From contig JBFIPU010000004.1 of NCBI GenBank assembly GCA_041609995.1, positions 1 through 64,000 of the forward strand: a stretch of DNA of 64,000 bases, written 5' to 3'. Positions within the stretch are counted from its first letter, which is position 1. The number at the start of each line of letters is the position of its first letter. Source of the stretch: JABDOU01 sp041609995. GTDB lineage: Bacteria > Actinomycetota > Acidimicrobiia > Spongiisociales > SHLN01. Shown piece after piece: positions 8,587 to 17,644 of this stretch. The position numbers and the translations under genes were made by a program. The notes beneath the pieces were generated by a model. It made no database searches and was not told the origin of the DNA. It saw only the letters and a list, made by a program, of their open reading frames with translations.

Positions 8587-9527
8587 TGATCTGGGTTTTC
8601 ATTCAAGGAGCAAATGGGGCGGTCGAGGCAGTTGGGCTGGAGCTGTTGACCAAAGCCCGCACGCTGGGCCCGGTCACTGCGTTCTTTCTCGGGGAGTCGA
8701 ATGACTCGGTCCTCGCCGAGCTGGGGAACTACGGGGCAACCGAGGTCGTCCAGCTCACCGGGGCCGGGGATGCGTTGCCGGCGGCGGCCGTCGCCGCCGC
8801 CATTGCGTCGGAGGCTCGGGCACACGACCCGGTGCTGATTCTCTTCAGCTCCACCTATACCGGGCGTGACGTGGCCGGGCGCTTGAGCGTACGACTCGAC
8901 CGGCCGGTCCTGGCCAATGGGGTTGACGTGGCAGTTGACGGTGGTGAGACCACCGTCACGAATGAAATCTTCGGAGGGACCAAGGTGGTTCGGACGAAGA
9001 TCACCGCCCCCGGTCCGGCCCTCGTCCTCGCCCGTCCCAAGGCGTTCGCCGCCGAGCCGGCGGGCGGATCGGTTCCTGCCACGCGGGAAGTCGCGCTGCC
9101 CGACGCCGGCCATGCGGGCTCTGCCACAGTGACTGACCGCCACACCGAAGCCGCCTCAGGACCAAAGCTGGAGGAGGCCGACATCGTCGTCTCGGGCGGT
9201 CGCGGTCTTGGTTCCGCCGAGAAGTACGAATTGGTCGAGTCGCTGGCCGCCAAGCTCAACGCCGCCACCGGTGCCACGCGGGCGATCGTCGACGCCGGCT
9301 GGGTTCCTTATGCCAAGCAGGTGGGTCAGACCGGAAAGACGGTCAAGCCCAAAATCTACATCGCTTGTGGTATCAGCGGCGCGATGCAACACCTGGTCGG
9401 GATGAAGGATTCCGACACGATCATCGCCATCAACAAGGATCCGGAGGCGCCGATCTTCGACATCGCCGATCTCGGAATCGTGGGAGACGTTCACAGCGTG
9501 GTGCCGAAGCTGATCGACGCGCTCTGA
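8586..9527 (+). CDS. etfA: Electron transfer flavoprotein alpha subunit
   Basis: The FAD-binding partner of EtfB. 313 aa. The C-terminal FAD domain is complete: VSGGRGLGSAEKYELVE near 200, AIVDAGWVPYAKQVGQTGK, KPKIYIACGISGAMQHLVGM and INKDPEAPIFDIADLGIVGD. The cluster holds no ETF-quinone oxidoreductase or acyl-CoA dehydrogenase, so its electron partners lie elsewhere. Confidence 0.95.
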   Translation: MIWVFIQGANGAVEAVGLELLTKARTLGPVTAFFLGESNDSVLAELGNYGATEVVQLTGAGDALPAAAVAAAIASEARAHDPVLILFSSTYTGRDVAGRLSVRLDRPVLANGVDVAVDGGETTVTNEIFGGTKVVRTKITAPGPALVLARPKAFAAEPAGGSVPATREVALPDAGHAGSATVTDRHTEAASGPKLEEADIVVSGGRGLGSAEKYELVESLAAKLNAATGATRAIVDAGWVPYAKQVGQTGKTVKPKIYIACGISGAMQHLVGMKDSDTIIAINKDPEAPIFDIADLGIVGDVHSVVPKLIDAL

Positions 9528-9528
9528 C

Positions 9529-9542
9529 CCGGCGGTCGCCGG
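9529..9542. terminator. Possible hairpin after etfA
   Basis: CCGGCG-GT-CGCCGG lies two bases past the etfA stop, between convergent genes. There is no clear U-tract, so the terminator role is uncertain. Confidence 0.3.
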
Positions 9543-9557
9543 CCATGACCGGGAAGC

Positions 9558-9833
9558 TCAGGCAGCCTCTTTGAGCTCGTGGCCGGTGTCATCGTGCCGC
9601 ACCAGGAGCAGTCGCGGCCCTTCTGTACCGACTTCGGCGGGGGTCACATCCGGCAAGATCGCTACCGTCATGAACACGCCTCCGGCCAGTGCCAATGTCG
9701 CCAGCCACATGATCCGGTCGCCGGTCGCGAGTGCTATCGCGGCGACGACGTAAGCGGCGATCACGAGTGCCCAGGCGATGCGCACCATGCGAACCCGCTG
9801 CTGGGCTCGCTCTGTCCACAGTTCGATATCCAT
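9558..9833 (-). CDS. Small two-helix membrane protein
   Basis: 91 aa. A short charged N-terminus (MDIELWTERAQQRVRMVR) leads into two predicted membrane helices, about 19-38 and 44-62, then a cytosolic-looking tail RLLLVRHDDTGHELKEAA. No family recognised. It is convergent with etfA and divergent from the next membrane gene. Coding is supported by the helix-like composition and an open frame with a normal start. Confidence 0.55.
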   Translation of the reverse strand: MDIELWTERAQQRVRMVRIAWALVIAAYVVAAIALATGDRIMWLATLALAGGVFMTVAILPDVTPAEVGTEGPRLLLVRHDDTGHELKEAA

Positions 9834-9913
9834 GTGACTAGTTATCGGATCGCAACCAACCCGGCTTTAGGTAGCGTTGTTGCCCACGCGAAGAACGATG
9901 TCAGGAGGTACGG

Positions 9914-10363
9914 ATGGAGAACACGCTCAAGCTGATCCACATCTTGGCGGCGATCGCCTGGTTCGGTGCCGGCATCGTGCGAGCGGTCTTGTTCGCTCGT
10001 GCCCGCAGCGCCGGTGACCGCCAACGCCTGATCACGTTCTTGGAAGAGAACGAGTTCCTCGGAAAAGTGTATTTCAACACGTTCGGGATCCTCACACTGG
10101 TGGCCGGCGTGTGGTTGGTCCTCATCACGGACTGGGAGTTCTCGATGACGTGGATCTCCATCGGGTTCATCGGCATCATCGTCGGCATCGTTTGGGGCGT
10201 GGTCTTCTATCCCCGATTCGCCCGAGAGGCCTTGGCCGGACTGGCCGAGGGTGAAGTGGCCTCGATCAACGAGCCGCTGTCGCGGTTCGCACTGTACGCC
10301 AACATCGAGCTGTTGATCTTGCTCGTGGTGGTGTGGGCCATGGTCTTCAAGCCCGGGGCATAA
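9914..10363 (+). CDS. DUF2269-like integral membrane protein
   Basis: 149 aa with four predicted helices. The first carries the LKLIHILAAIAWFGAGIV pattern common to DUF2269/CopD-like membrane proteins, where the His may bind heme or metal; function unknown. SD AGGAGGT precedes the ATG at the right distance. The next gene starts 8 nt downstream, so the two may be an operon. Confidence 0.75.
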   Translation: MENTLKLIHILAAIAWFGAGIVRAVLFARARSAGDRQRLITFLEENEFLGKVYFNTFGILTLVAGVWLVLITDWEFSMTWISIGFIGIIVGIVWGVVFYPRFAREALAGLAEGEVASINEPLSRFALYANIELLILLVVVWAMVFKPGA

Positions 10364-10370
10364 TGGGCCG

Positions 10371-10883
10371 GTGCAGGCACGCGAGCTAGGAATCCGGTCT
10401 CACGACCACGTCTGTTTCATCAATCCGCCGGTCGGGTTCACGCATCGGTTGGGCGACCTGGCAGATGGGGCCGTCCTGGTTCGGCCGGATGCGGAGAGAT
10501 TCGACCTGGTCGTGCTGTTCGCCAAGTCGTCGGCGATCATCGACGAGCGCCTGGAGTGGGTGAGGTCCCGCCTCGATCCCCGGGGCACGCTGTGGCTGGG
10601 ATGGCCCGACGACCGAGCGGCCACCGACTTGAGTTTCAACCGCGTGCAGGCGATCGGGCTCGCCGCCGGCATGGTCGACAACAAGATCGCCGAGCTGGAC
10701 GAACGGTGGAACGGGATTCGCTTCGTGGTACGTGTGCAGAACCGGCCCGGGTGGCCGAACCTCGATCAGATACGGTCCCAGTATTCGAATGACCGGGGCA
10801 GCAGCTCGGAGAACGGCACGACCTCGGTGCCGCCGTCCGACTCGAGGATGACCCATGCCACACCGAACTCGGACATGCGCTGA
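10371..10883 (+). CDS. DUF3052-like protein, 3' end overlapping cdd
   Basis: 170 aa from GTG 10371. The core (residues 1-128) resembles the DUF3052 family: FDLVVLFAKSSAIIDERLEW, GTLWLGWPDDRAATDLSFN and GMVDNKIAELDERWNGIRFVVR. Function unknown. Family members usually end near this last block; here the frame runs about 40 codons further and overlaps the 3' end of the convergent cdd gene by 118 bp. The extra tail is Ser/Thr-rich. Confidence 0.72.
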   Translation: MQARELGIRSHDHVCFINPPVGFTHRLGDLADGAVLVRPDAERFDLVVLFAKSSAIIDERLEWVRSRLDPRGTLWLGWPDDRAATDLSFNRVQAIGLAAGMVDNKIAELDERWNGIRFVVRVQNRPGWPNLDQIRSQYSNDRGSSSENGTTSVPPSDSRMTHATPNSDMR

Positions 10884-11176
10884 CGGCACTGGCCACACGG
10901 CACCACCCCGGTGGTGTCGAGGCTGATGACCGCCATCGTGGTGATTGCCCGCTCCCCGCTTGAGATGGCGGCACCGATGGCACTCGCCTCGGCGCACAGC
11001 GTCGAGGGGTAGGCGGCGTTCTCGACATTGGCGCCGGCGAATCGCTTGCCAGTTGCGGTGACTGCCACCGCCCCGACCCGAAAACTCGAATAGGGGGCGT
11101 AGGCCCTCGCGGCCGCGCTGCGAGCCTCGTCGAGCAATTCGGCGGCCTCGGCGGAATCCGGCGGATGCAAACTCAC
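10766..11176 (-). CDS. cdd: Cytidine deaminase
   Basis: Zinc hydrolase that turns cytidine and deoxycytidine into uridine forms. 136 aa, normal for the tetrameric class. Substrate loop YAPYSSFRVGAV, then zinc/catalytic CAEASAIGAAI (Cys, Glu) and PCGQCRQ with the two further Cys ligands. GTG start 2 nt after the ftsY stop, so in the ftsY transcript. It fits the adjacent salvage genes, whose phosphorylase would use its uridine product. Confidence 0.95.
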   Translation of the reverse strand: MSLHPPDSAEAAELLDEARSAAARAYAPYSSFRVGAVAVTATGKRFAGANVENAAYPSTLCAEASAIGAAISSGERAITTMAVISLDTTGVVPCGQCRQRMSEFGVAWVILESDGGTEVVPFSELLPRSFEYWDRI

Positions 11177-11178
11177 AT

Positions 11179-12192
11179 CTACGCCAGCAGCGCGTCGACG
11201 AAGGCCGGGGGCTCGAACGGGATCAGGTCGTCCATTGCCTCGCCGACCCCGATGAAACGAACCGGGATTCCGGTTTCGTGTTCGATGGCGGCGATCACAC
11301 CCCCCTTGGCCGTGCCGTCCATCTTGGTGAGGATGATGCCGTTGACCGGCGCCACGGCGACGAAGGCCTCCGCCTGGACAATTCCGTTTTGTCCGGTGGT
11401 GGCGTCGATCACCAGCATGACGTTATCGATGCCCCCCGCCTCTCGGTCGAGTACCCGGACGACCTTGGCGAGTTCCTCCATCAGGTTCTTGTTGTTGTGG
11501 AGCCGACCGGCGGTGTCGACGATCACCACATCCGCTTCCGTCGCCTTCGCCTGTTCCAAGGCCCGGAATGCCACCGACGCCGGGTCTGCACCGGGCTCTG
11601 CCCCCACGAAGTCAGCGCCGGTGCGGTCCGCCCACTTCTTCAGTTGGTCGATGGCCCCGGCCCGGAAGGTATCGGCGGCGCCGATCACCACCCGCTTGCC
11701 TTCTTGCTGGAGGCGCCGAGCGAGCTTGGCGATCGACGTGGTCTTGCCGGTGCCATTGACGCCGACGACCAGGATCACCGACGGGTCGGTGGTCAGGTGG
11801 ATAGAGCGGTCGGGGCCTTCGAACCCTGCCACCATCTGATCGCGGAGCGAAACCCGGGCCGAGGCACCGTCTTCCGGCTTGGCCGCTTTGACCTGCTCCA
11901 CGATCCTGGCCGAGGTCGCAGGACCGACATCGGCGGCGATCAGTGTCTCCTCCAGTCCCTGCCAGAACGCGTCGTCGAGCGGGCCGCCCAGCAGGCCGCC
12001 CAGGCGGCCGGCGATGGCATCTCGCGTTTTCGCCAACCGGGAGCTCAACGAGACGGCGGGAGGCGGCCGCTCGGCAACCAGAGTGGTTTCCTCCGTCCCC
12101 GGGCGGCGCTGGAACCAGATGGCAACGAACAGGGCTACGAGCAAGATGGCCACCACAACGACCGCCGCCCAGATCACGAAACCAGAGTTCAC
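11179..12192 (-). CDS. ftsY: SRP receptor GTPase FtsY
   Basis: Membrane receptor that docks Ffh-ribosome complexes. 337 aa from GTG 12192, which overlaps the smc stop (GTGA). Residues 3-26 are a single membrane helix (SGFVIWAAVVVVAILLVALF), replacing the long acidic A domain of enteric FtsY. NG domain: VVGVNGTGKTTSIAKLARRL near 147, DTAGRLHNNKNLMEEL, TKMDGTAKGG. An open frame extends further upstream, but it lies in smc. Confidence 0.95.
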   Translation of the reverse strand: MNSGFVIWAAVVVVAILLVALFVAIWFQRRPGTEETTLVAERPPPAVSLSSRLAKTRDAIAGRLGGLLGGPLDDAFWQGLEETLIAADVGPATSARIVEQVKAAKPEDGASARVSLRDQMVAGFEGPDRSIHLTTDPSVILVVGVNGTGKTTSIAKLARRLQQEGKRVVIGAADTFRAGAIDQLKKWADRTGADFVGAEPGADPASVAFRALEQAKATEADVVIVDTAGRLHNNKNLMEELAKVVRVLDREAGGIDNVMLVIDATTGQNGIVQAEAFVAVAPVNGIILTKMDGTAKGGVIAAIEHETGIPVRFIGVGEAMDDLIPFEPPAFVDALLA

Positions 12193-15100
12193 GGGCTGGA
12201 AGGTACCACGCGTTCGCCTTCGTCGGCAGGGCGAGGGGTCAGGTCGGCGGCTGTCACGTCTCGCAGGCGCTTGGCGATGACTTTCGACGAGCCGCCTGGC
12301 TCCATCGTCACCCCGTACAGGATGTCGGCGACCTGCATCGTCTGCTGCTGGTGGGTGATGATGATCACCTGGCTGGTGGCGCGCAGCGCATCCACCAGGC
12401 GAAGGAATCTCCGCAGATTGGCATCGTCGAGGGCCGCCTCCACCTCGTCGAGCATGTAGAACGGGCTCGGCCGAGCCCGGAACACCGCGAAGAGAAAGGC
12501 GAGAGCGGCCAGGCTGCGTTCCCCACCTGACAGGAGGCTGAGACGCCGCAGCTTCTTGCCGGCCGGCTGGGCATCGATCACGACGCCGGTCTCCAACACA
12601 TTGTCCGGATCCTCGAGCCGCAAGCGTCCCCTTCCACCCGGAAACAACATCTCGAAGTTCTCGGCGTAGAACTCGGCGATGTCGTTGAAGGCGTCGTGGA
12701 ACAGCTGGGCCATCGTGTCGTCCAGCGCACGGATCACCTTGCGCAGCTCCGTGGCCGAGGTCTCGAGGTCGGCGATTTGATCTGCTTGGAACGCCGAGCG
12801 TTCGGCCAGGGTTTCGTATTCCTGGGCGGCGAGGGGGTTGACCGGTCCGATGCGCCTGAGCGCCGCTTCTTTTTCTTCCAGTTCCGCCTGCCAATCGTAC
12901 GACACCGGATCGATGTCGTCGCCCACCTCGGGCTGGGGAGCGGCGATGGCCTCGTCTTCACTGGCGTCGACATCGCGGCGGAGCGCTTCGGCAACCGCAT
13001 CCAACCGCACCCGCAGGCCCTCGGCCTCCACTGCCAACATGCCGTCCTGCTCCTTGGCCTCGACCATGGCTGCGTCGAGCTCGGCTCTCCGGGCGCGAGC
13101 CGATTCGAGTTGGAGATCAGAATCGCCCGCGGCGTCACGGTTGACCCGTTGGCGTTCGCGTAGCTCGCCGAGGTGACGGCCGATGATGGCAATCGCCTCC
13201 CGGGCGACGTCCTCGATGCCGACCAGCCGCTCCGGCTCCGAGCTGGTGATGTCAATTGCCTGGAGGCGTCCGATCTCGGCCGCCACTTCGCCGGAACGGG
13301 TGAGGAGCATGCGCCGGCGTTCATCGAGCGAAGCCAGCGTGGCGGCAGCACTTTGGCGAGCCTCGCGAGCCATGTCGCGTTGGGCTACGACCGATGAGCG
13401 CCGCTCCATGAGGTCTTCCCACACGGCCTGGCGTTTCGCCTCTTCCCCTTGCAGCGCCTGCAAACGAGACCGGAGATCAGCCAGGCGGGACCCACGATGG
13501 CCAGATGCTTCCGACAGCGAGGCGAGCCGGGATTCGAGACGAACCAACTCGGCCTGGCCCGAGGCGGTCGATTGCTGAGCCTGCTCGAGCGCCAGCGCCA
13601 GTTCGCTGCGCTGTGTTTGCAGACGTTCCCGCTCGTCCTGAGCGGCGCGGACGTCCTGCTGCGCCACTGCATGAGCTTGGCGAGCCACCTCCACGGCGGC
13701 AGAGGCTTGTGCCAGCTCGTCTTCCAGGCGGGCGAGGTCGGTTTCGGCTTGGCCGGCGGCGAGCGGCCCCCGGTCGACGGCCAGCCCGAGCGCGAGCCCG
13801 GTGGGACGTACGAGGTCTCCTGCCCGGGTCACGACCTGCCAGTCCGGGTGCCGGCGCGCCATCTCAAGCGCCGACTGCCAGTCCTCGGTCACCGCCACCC
13901 CTGAGAGCAAGGTTTCCATGATCTCCTTGCCGGCCGGGGCGACATGGGCCTCGAGCAACTCAACCAGAGGAGTCAACCCCGGAGGGGCTCCTCGGGAGCC
14001 ATCACGGCCGGCCGGCGCCACGAGGGCCAGGCCCCTGAGGGAGCCGATCTCGAATCCATCCAGTACCCGATCGAGGTCCCCGGACGCGGCAACGACCACG
14101 CTCTCCAGCCACGGACCGAGTGCAGCAGTGGTGGCCGGCACCAGGTCCGGGGGCACCTGCAGCAGTTCGAGAAGCGACCCCACGACCCCGGGGTGGGCCT
14201 CGACCCGGGAGCGGGCCGCCGGGTCGGCGACGGCCGTCTTCAGTGTCGCGATCTTGGAGACCAGCCCTGCCCGTCGCAGCCGGAGCGCCGCCTCGTCGGC
14301 TTCGGCGTCGGCGAGGCGGGTAGCGGTCTCGCCGGTTCGCCGCGAGAGGTCCTCCAGTGTCTGGCGGACTCCAAAGAGGGCTTTGTCGAGACTCCGGAGC
14401 TCGTGTTGGGCCGACTCGAGCGTCGTTTGCCCGGAGTCGACCACGGCGCTGACTTCCTGGATGCGGCGCCGCGTGGCGTCCGATTCGAGAGCGTCCCGGC
14501 GCTCGGCCGCCTCCAGTGCGGCCAGGTCGCCGCGCAGGCTGGCAATGATGCCTTCGGCCGGCATCACCTCCTGCTCGGCGAGCGACCGCTCCTCGTCTTC
14601 GAGTGCTTTCAACCCGATTTCCGTGCGGTCGACGTTCGACCGGGCCGCGGCGCGTTCGTCGGCGATCGCGAGCAGCTCCTTCTCGAGCCGTTCGGCTTCC
14701 TCGGCGAGGTCGCGTAAGCGATCATCCCGCTGTTCGAAACCGGCAAACAAGCTGCGCGAGCGCTCTCCGGCCACCGAGGCGATACGGTCCAGGCGCTCCC
14801 TGGTGGTCTCGAGGCGGGCGGCGGCGGCGGTATCGCGTTGCAGGGCACGGGCCACATCACCGGTCTCTTCGCCCAGACGCTCGATGCCGGCGTCGAGCCC
14901 GGCGATCTCGTCGGCGTGGGCCGCCAGCGTTGCGGCATGGACTTTGCGCTCGGCCGCCACTTCGGCGGCGCGGGCGCGCAGTGCGTCCAGCGACCGGCCT
15001 CCCACATAGAGCCGCAATGCCCGGGTGCGGGCCTTGAGCTCGACATAGCGCTCTGCCGCCTTGGCCTGGCGGGCAAGGGGCCGCATCTGTCGCTGCAGCT

Positions 15101-15689
15101 CCCGTTGGATGTCGTTGAGCCGCGCCAGGTCGACGGCGGTTCGTTCGAGGCGGCGCTCGGCCCGCTGACGCCGGGTGCGGTGTTTGAGGACTCCGGCCGC
15201 CTCCTCGATCACGGCCCGGTGTTGTTCCGGCGAGGCGTTGAGCACTTCCGTCACCTGGCCCTGGTTGACGATGATGTGCTGGTTGCGGCCCACGTTGCCG
15301 TCAGACAACAACTCCTGGATGTCGAGGAGCCGGCACGAAGCGCCGTTGATCTCGTACTCCGACGTGCCGTCGCGCAGGAGGCGGCGCGTGATCGTGACCT
15401 CGCTCAGGTCGAGGGGGATGCGTCCGTCGGCGTTGTCGAACGTGACCGAAACCTCAGCCCGGTTGTGCGGCGGCCGGTTGGAGGTGCCGGAGAAGATGAC
15501 CTCTTCCATCTTGGTCGTGCGCAGCTGCTTGGTCGCCTGGGTTCCCATCACCCATGCGAGCGCATCGACCGTGTTGGACTTGCCCGAGCCGTTCGGGCCC
15601 ACGATGACGGTGACGCCTGGCTCGAGCTCGAGGCGGGTGCGATCAGCGAACGACTTGAATCCGAGCAGTTTGAGCGTCTTGAGATACAT
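12189..15689 (-). CDS. smc: Chromosome segregation SMC ATPase
   Basis: Condensin-type loop extruder that compacts and separates chromosomes with ScpA/ScpB. 1166 aa. Walker A GPNGSGKSNTVDAL near 32, long coiled coils about 165-480 and 650-930, the hinge between (SRVEAHPGVVGSLLELLQV), signature LSGGERSLAALAFLFA near 1060 and Walker B FYMLDEVEAALDD. The stop overlaps the ftsY start. A 140-bp structured spacer lies upstream, so it may have its own promoter. Confidence 0.97.
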   Translation of the reverse strand: MYLKTLKLLGFKSFADRTRLELEPGVTVIVGPNGSGKSNTVDALAWVMGTQATKQLRTTKMEEVIFSGTSNRPPHNRAEVSVTFDNADGRIPLDLSEVTITRRLLRDGTSEYEINGASCRLLDIQELLSDGNVGRNQHIIVNQGQVTEVLNASPEQHRAVIEEAAGVLKHRTRRQRAERRLERTAVDLARLNDIQRELQRQMRPLARQAKAAERYVELKARTRALRLYVGGRSLDALRARAAEVAAERKVHAATLAAHADEIAGLDAGIERLGEETGDVARALQRDTAAAARLETTRERLDRIASVAGERSRSLFAGFEQRDDRLRDLAEEAERLEKELLAIADERAAARSNVDRTEIGLKALEDEERSLAEQEVMPAEGIIASLRGDLAALEAAERRDALESDATRRRIQEVSAVVDSGQTTLESAQHELRSLDKALFGVRQTLEDLSRRTGETATRLADAEADEAALRLRRAGLVSKIATLKTAVADPAARSRVEAHPGVVGSLLELLQVPPDLVPATTAALGPWLESVVVAASGDLDRVLDGFEIGSLRGLALVAPAGRDGSRGAPPGLTPLVELLEAHVAPAGKEIMETLLSGVAVTEDWQSALEMARRHPDWQVVTRAGDLVRPTGLALGLAVDRGPLAAGQAETDLARLEDELAQASAAVEVARQAHAVAQQDVRAAQDERERLQTQRSELALALEQAQQSTASGQAELVRLESRLASLSEASGHRGSRLADLRSRLQALQGEEAKRQAVWEDLMERRSSVVAQRDMAREARQSAAATLASLDERRRMLLTRSGEVAAEIGRLQAIDITSSEPERLVGIEDVAREAIAIIGRHLGELRERQRVNRDAAGDSDLQLESARARRAELDAAMVEAKEQDGMLAVEAEGLRVRLDAVAEALRRDVDASEDEAIAAPQPEVGDDIDPVSYDWQAELEEKEAALRRIGPVNPLAAQEYETLAERSAFQADQIADLETSATELRKVIRALDDTMAQLFHDAFNDIAEFYAENFEMLFPGGRGRLRLEDPDNVLETGVVIDAQPAGKKLRRLSLLSGGERSLAALAFLFAVFRARPSPFYMLDEVEAALDDANLRRFLRLVDALRATSQVIIITHQQQTMQVADILYGVTMEPGGSSKVIAKRLRDVTAADLTPRPADEGERVVPSSP

Positions 15690-15829
15690 GCTGCGCTGAG
15701 ACCTCTGCCGATCGGGTCACGGCCGGGAAACGGCCGTTGCGGGCCGGTGCGGGCGGGACCCGCGCCGGTGAGCGGCAACTCTATCCCCACCGAATTGCAA
15801 TCGTGTAATTTAGTTCCGAAGAGCGCCCG
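15690..15829 (-). promoter_or_regulatory. smc leader region
   Basis: The spacer between acyP and smc has an AT-richer part near 15790-15810 and an inverted repeat ACGGCC/GGCCGT at about 15719-15737. The layout fits an smc promoter plus a structured leader. No clear -35/-10 pair can be fixed. Confidence 0.3.
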
Positions 15830-16120
15830 TCAGTGGCGGATTTCGAAACCCGCGAATCCGGAGCGAACAGGGGCCTGCCGGATGGAGACGTCCGTGACCT
15901 GGGCGGCGGAGGGTCCGACGTCCAACCACGACAGGTAGATGTCGAGCACGTCGGGTGGTCCCTGGACGAAGACCTCCACCCGGCCGTCAGAGAGATTGCG
16001 AACCCAGCCCGCCAGACCGAGGCCGTGGGCCCGATCGGCGGCCGTGTAACGGAAACCCACACCTTGCACCCGCCCGCTCACGAAGGCCCGCACCGCCCGC
16101 ACCGCCGTCTCGTCGTTCAT
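15830..16120 (-). CDS. acyP: Acylphosphatase
   Basis: Hydrolyses carboxyl-phosphate bonds of acyl phosphates. 96 aa from ATG 16120, which overlaps the mutM stop (ATGA). The active-site loop GRVQGVGFRYTAADRAHGLG holds the phosphate-binding Arg, and the GWVRNLSDGRVEVFVQG block supplies the catalytic Asn. The reading frame extends upstream of this ATG, but that part is within mutM. Confidence 0.94.
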   Translation of the reverse strand: MNDETAVRAVRAFVSGRVQGVGFRYTAADRAHGLGLAGWVRNLSDGRVEVFVQGPPDVLDIYLSWLDVGPSAAQVTDVSIRQAPVRSGFAGFEIRH

Positions 16121-16950
16121 CGGGGCTGGCACACCCGGCAGTAGAAGTGGCTGCGCTGGGCGATGACCACCCGATCGATGGGGGTTCCACATCGACGGCA
16201 GGGTTCACCCTTCCGCCCATAGACCCTGAGTTTTGCGAGGTATCTGCCCGCCTCACCGTCCGGCAGCAGGTACGCCAGGTCATCGAGGCTGGTACCGCCC
16301 GCTCGCAACCCTGCCTCGAGCACAGGACGCACGGCCGCCCGAATTCGCGACACCTCTTCAGCGCTGAGGTCCCCGCCCGGACGGCTTCCGTGGACCCGGG
16401 CCCGGTGGAGAACCTCGTCGGCGTAGATGTTGCCGAGCCCGGCCAGCAGGCCCTGGTCGAGCAGCAGACCTTTGATCGCGGCCGACCGGCCGGCAAACCT
16501 CGCCTGCAGCACGGCCGACCGCGGTAGCTCGTTCAAAGCATCGGGTCCCAGCCTCGCCACCGGATGCTCGCCCAGTTCATCCGGTGTCAGCGCAACCGCG
16601 AATCCAAAGGTCCGGGGATCGACCAGCCGCAACTCCACTTGGTCGTCGAACACGACCACCACATTGGTGTGCGGCTGGCGCGGTTGCTCCCGGTGGGCCA
16701 GCTGCACGCGGCCTGACATGCCGAGGTGCATGACCAGGGTGATGTCCCCGTCAAGCCGCCCGAGCAGGAACTTGCCATGCCGGTCGAACCGGTCGAGTCG
16801 ACGGCCGAGCAACCGGCCTCGAAAATCTGCCGATTGACGCTGGTGGCGAATCATGCGGGGCCGGCCTACCTCCACCTCGGTGACGGTCCGTCCCCCCAAC
16901 GGCTCGACCAGGTGGCGGCGGGTGGACTCGACTTCGGGTAACTCAGGCAT
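16117..16950 (-). CDS. mutM: Formamidopyrimidine-DNA glycosylase
   Basis: Base-excision repair enzyme for 8-oxoguanine and FaPy with AP-lyase activity. 277 aa: catalytic Pro2-Glu3 in MPELPEVESTRR, Lys in DRHGKFLLG, H2TH region LLDQGLLAGLGNIYADEVLHRA, and C-terminal zinc finger CRRCGTPI..CRVCQPR. The start at 16950 overlaps the rnc stop by 8 nt. The rnc-mutM-smc order is common in Gram-positives. Confidence 0.97.
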   Translation of the reverse strand: MPELPEVESTRRHLVEPLGGRTVTEVEVGRPRMIRHQRQSADFRGRLLGRRLDRFDRHGKFLLGRLDGDITLVMHLGMSGRVQLAHREQPRQPHTNVVVVFDDQVELRLVDPRTFGFAVALTPDELGEHPVARLGPDALNELPRSAVLQARFAGRSAAIKGLLLDQGLLAGLGNIYADEVLHRARVHGSRPGGDLSAEEVSRIRAAVRPVLEAGLRAGGTSLDDLAYLLPDGEAGRYLAKLRVYGRKGEPCRRCGTPIDRVVIAQRSHFYCRVCQPR

Positions 16951-17644
16951 CGAACGGTTCCGATGCAGGCGCATCCAGCAAGGCCATCGCATCACGCGCC
17001 GCCTGTTGCTCTGCCACCTTCTTGGATTTGCCGGCGCCCGAAGCCAGATGCCGGTCGGCAACGAACAGCTCCACCTGGTAGTGGCGCTCATGATCGGGCC
17101 CGGTCGATGAGGCGATATAGCGGGGCCGCTGTCCGCTCTGGGCCAGCAACTCCTGGAGCCTCGTCTTGTAGTCCTGTCCCCCCGGGTCAGTGGCCTGGCG
17201 GTCGGTTTCGTCGCCCAGCAGGCGAATGACCATGGCGGCCGCCTCGTCGTAGGAGCTGTCGAGGTAGACGGCGCCGAGCAAAGCCTCGATCGCATCCGAC
17301 AGAATCGATGCCTTGTTACGTCCACCGCTGGCATCTTCTCCCTTGCCGATCCGCAGGTGCGCGCCGAGCCCCAGCCGGCGGGCCGCCCGCGCCAATGATT
17401 CCTCGTTGACCACCGAGGCCCGGACCTTGGCCATCAAGCCTTCCGCCAGGTCGGGATAGTCGACGTAGAGCTTCGTAGTGATGGCTAGTCCGAGCACGGC
17501 GTCCCCCAAGAACTCCAGCCGCTCGTTGTCCAAGACGTCCGAGGTCTCCGCCGCATAGGAGCTGTGCGTCAGTGCCAGCGCCAGCAGGTTCGGGTCATCG
17601 AACCGGTACTGAAGGGACTTGCTGAGCTCGTCAGGATCCAACAC
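16943..17644 (-). CDS. rnc: Ribonuclease III
   Basis: Double-stranded-RNA endonuclease for rRNA and mRNA processing. 233 aa: nuclease signature NERLEFLGDAVLGLAI near 40, second acidic motif SDAIEALLGAVYLD near 118, and a C-terminal dsRNA-binding domain from about 155 ending SGAGKSKKVAEQQAARDAM. It overlaps the plsX 3' end by 14 nt, so the two are co-translated. A likely processor of the structured transcripts seen elsewhere in the window, though this is general inference. Confidence 0.97.
   Translation of the reverse strand: MLDPDELSKSLQYRFDDPNLLALALTHSSYAAETSDVLDNERLEFLGDAVLGLAITTKLYVDYPDLAEGLMAKVRASVVNEESLARAARRLGLGAHLRIGKGEDASGGRNKASILSDAIEALLGAVYLDSSYDEAAAMVIRLLGDETDRQATDPGGQDYKTRLQELLAQSGQRPRYIASSTGPDHERHYQVELFVADRHLASGAGKSKKVAEQQAARDAMALLDAPASEPFDA

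Noticed and set aside
11278..12459. 393-codon plus-strand frame
   Set aside because: Antisense shadow of ftsY and smc.
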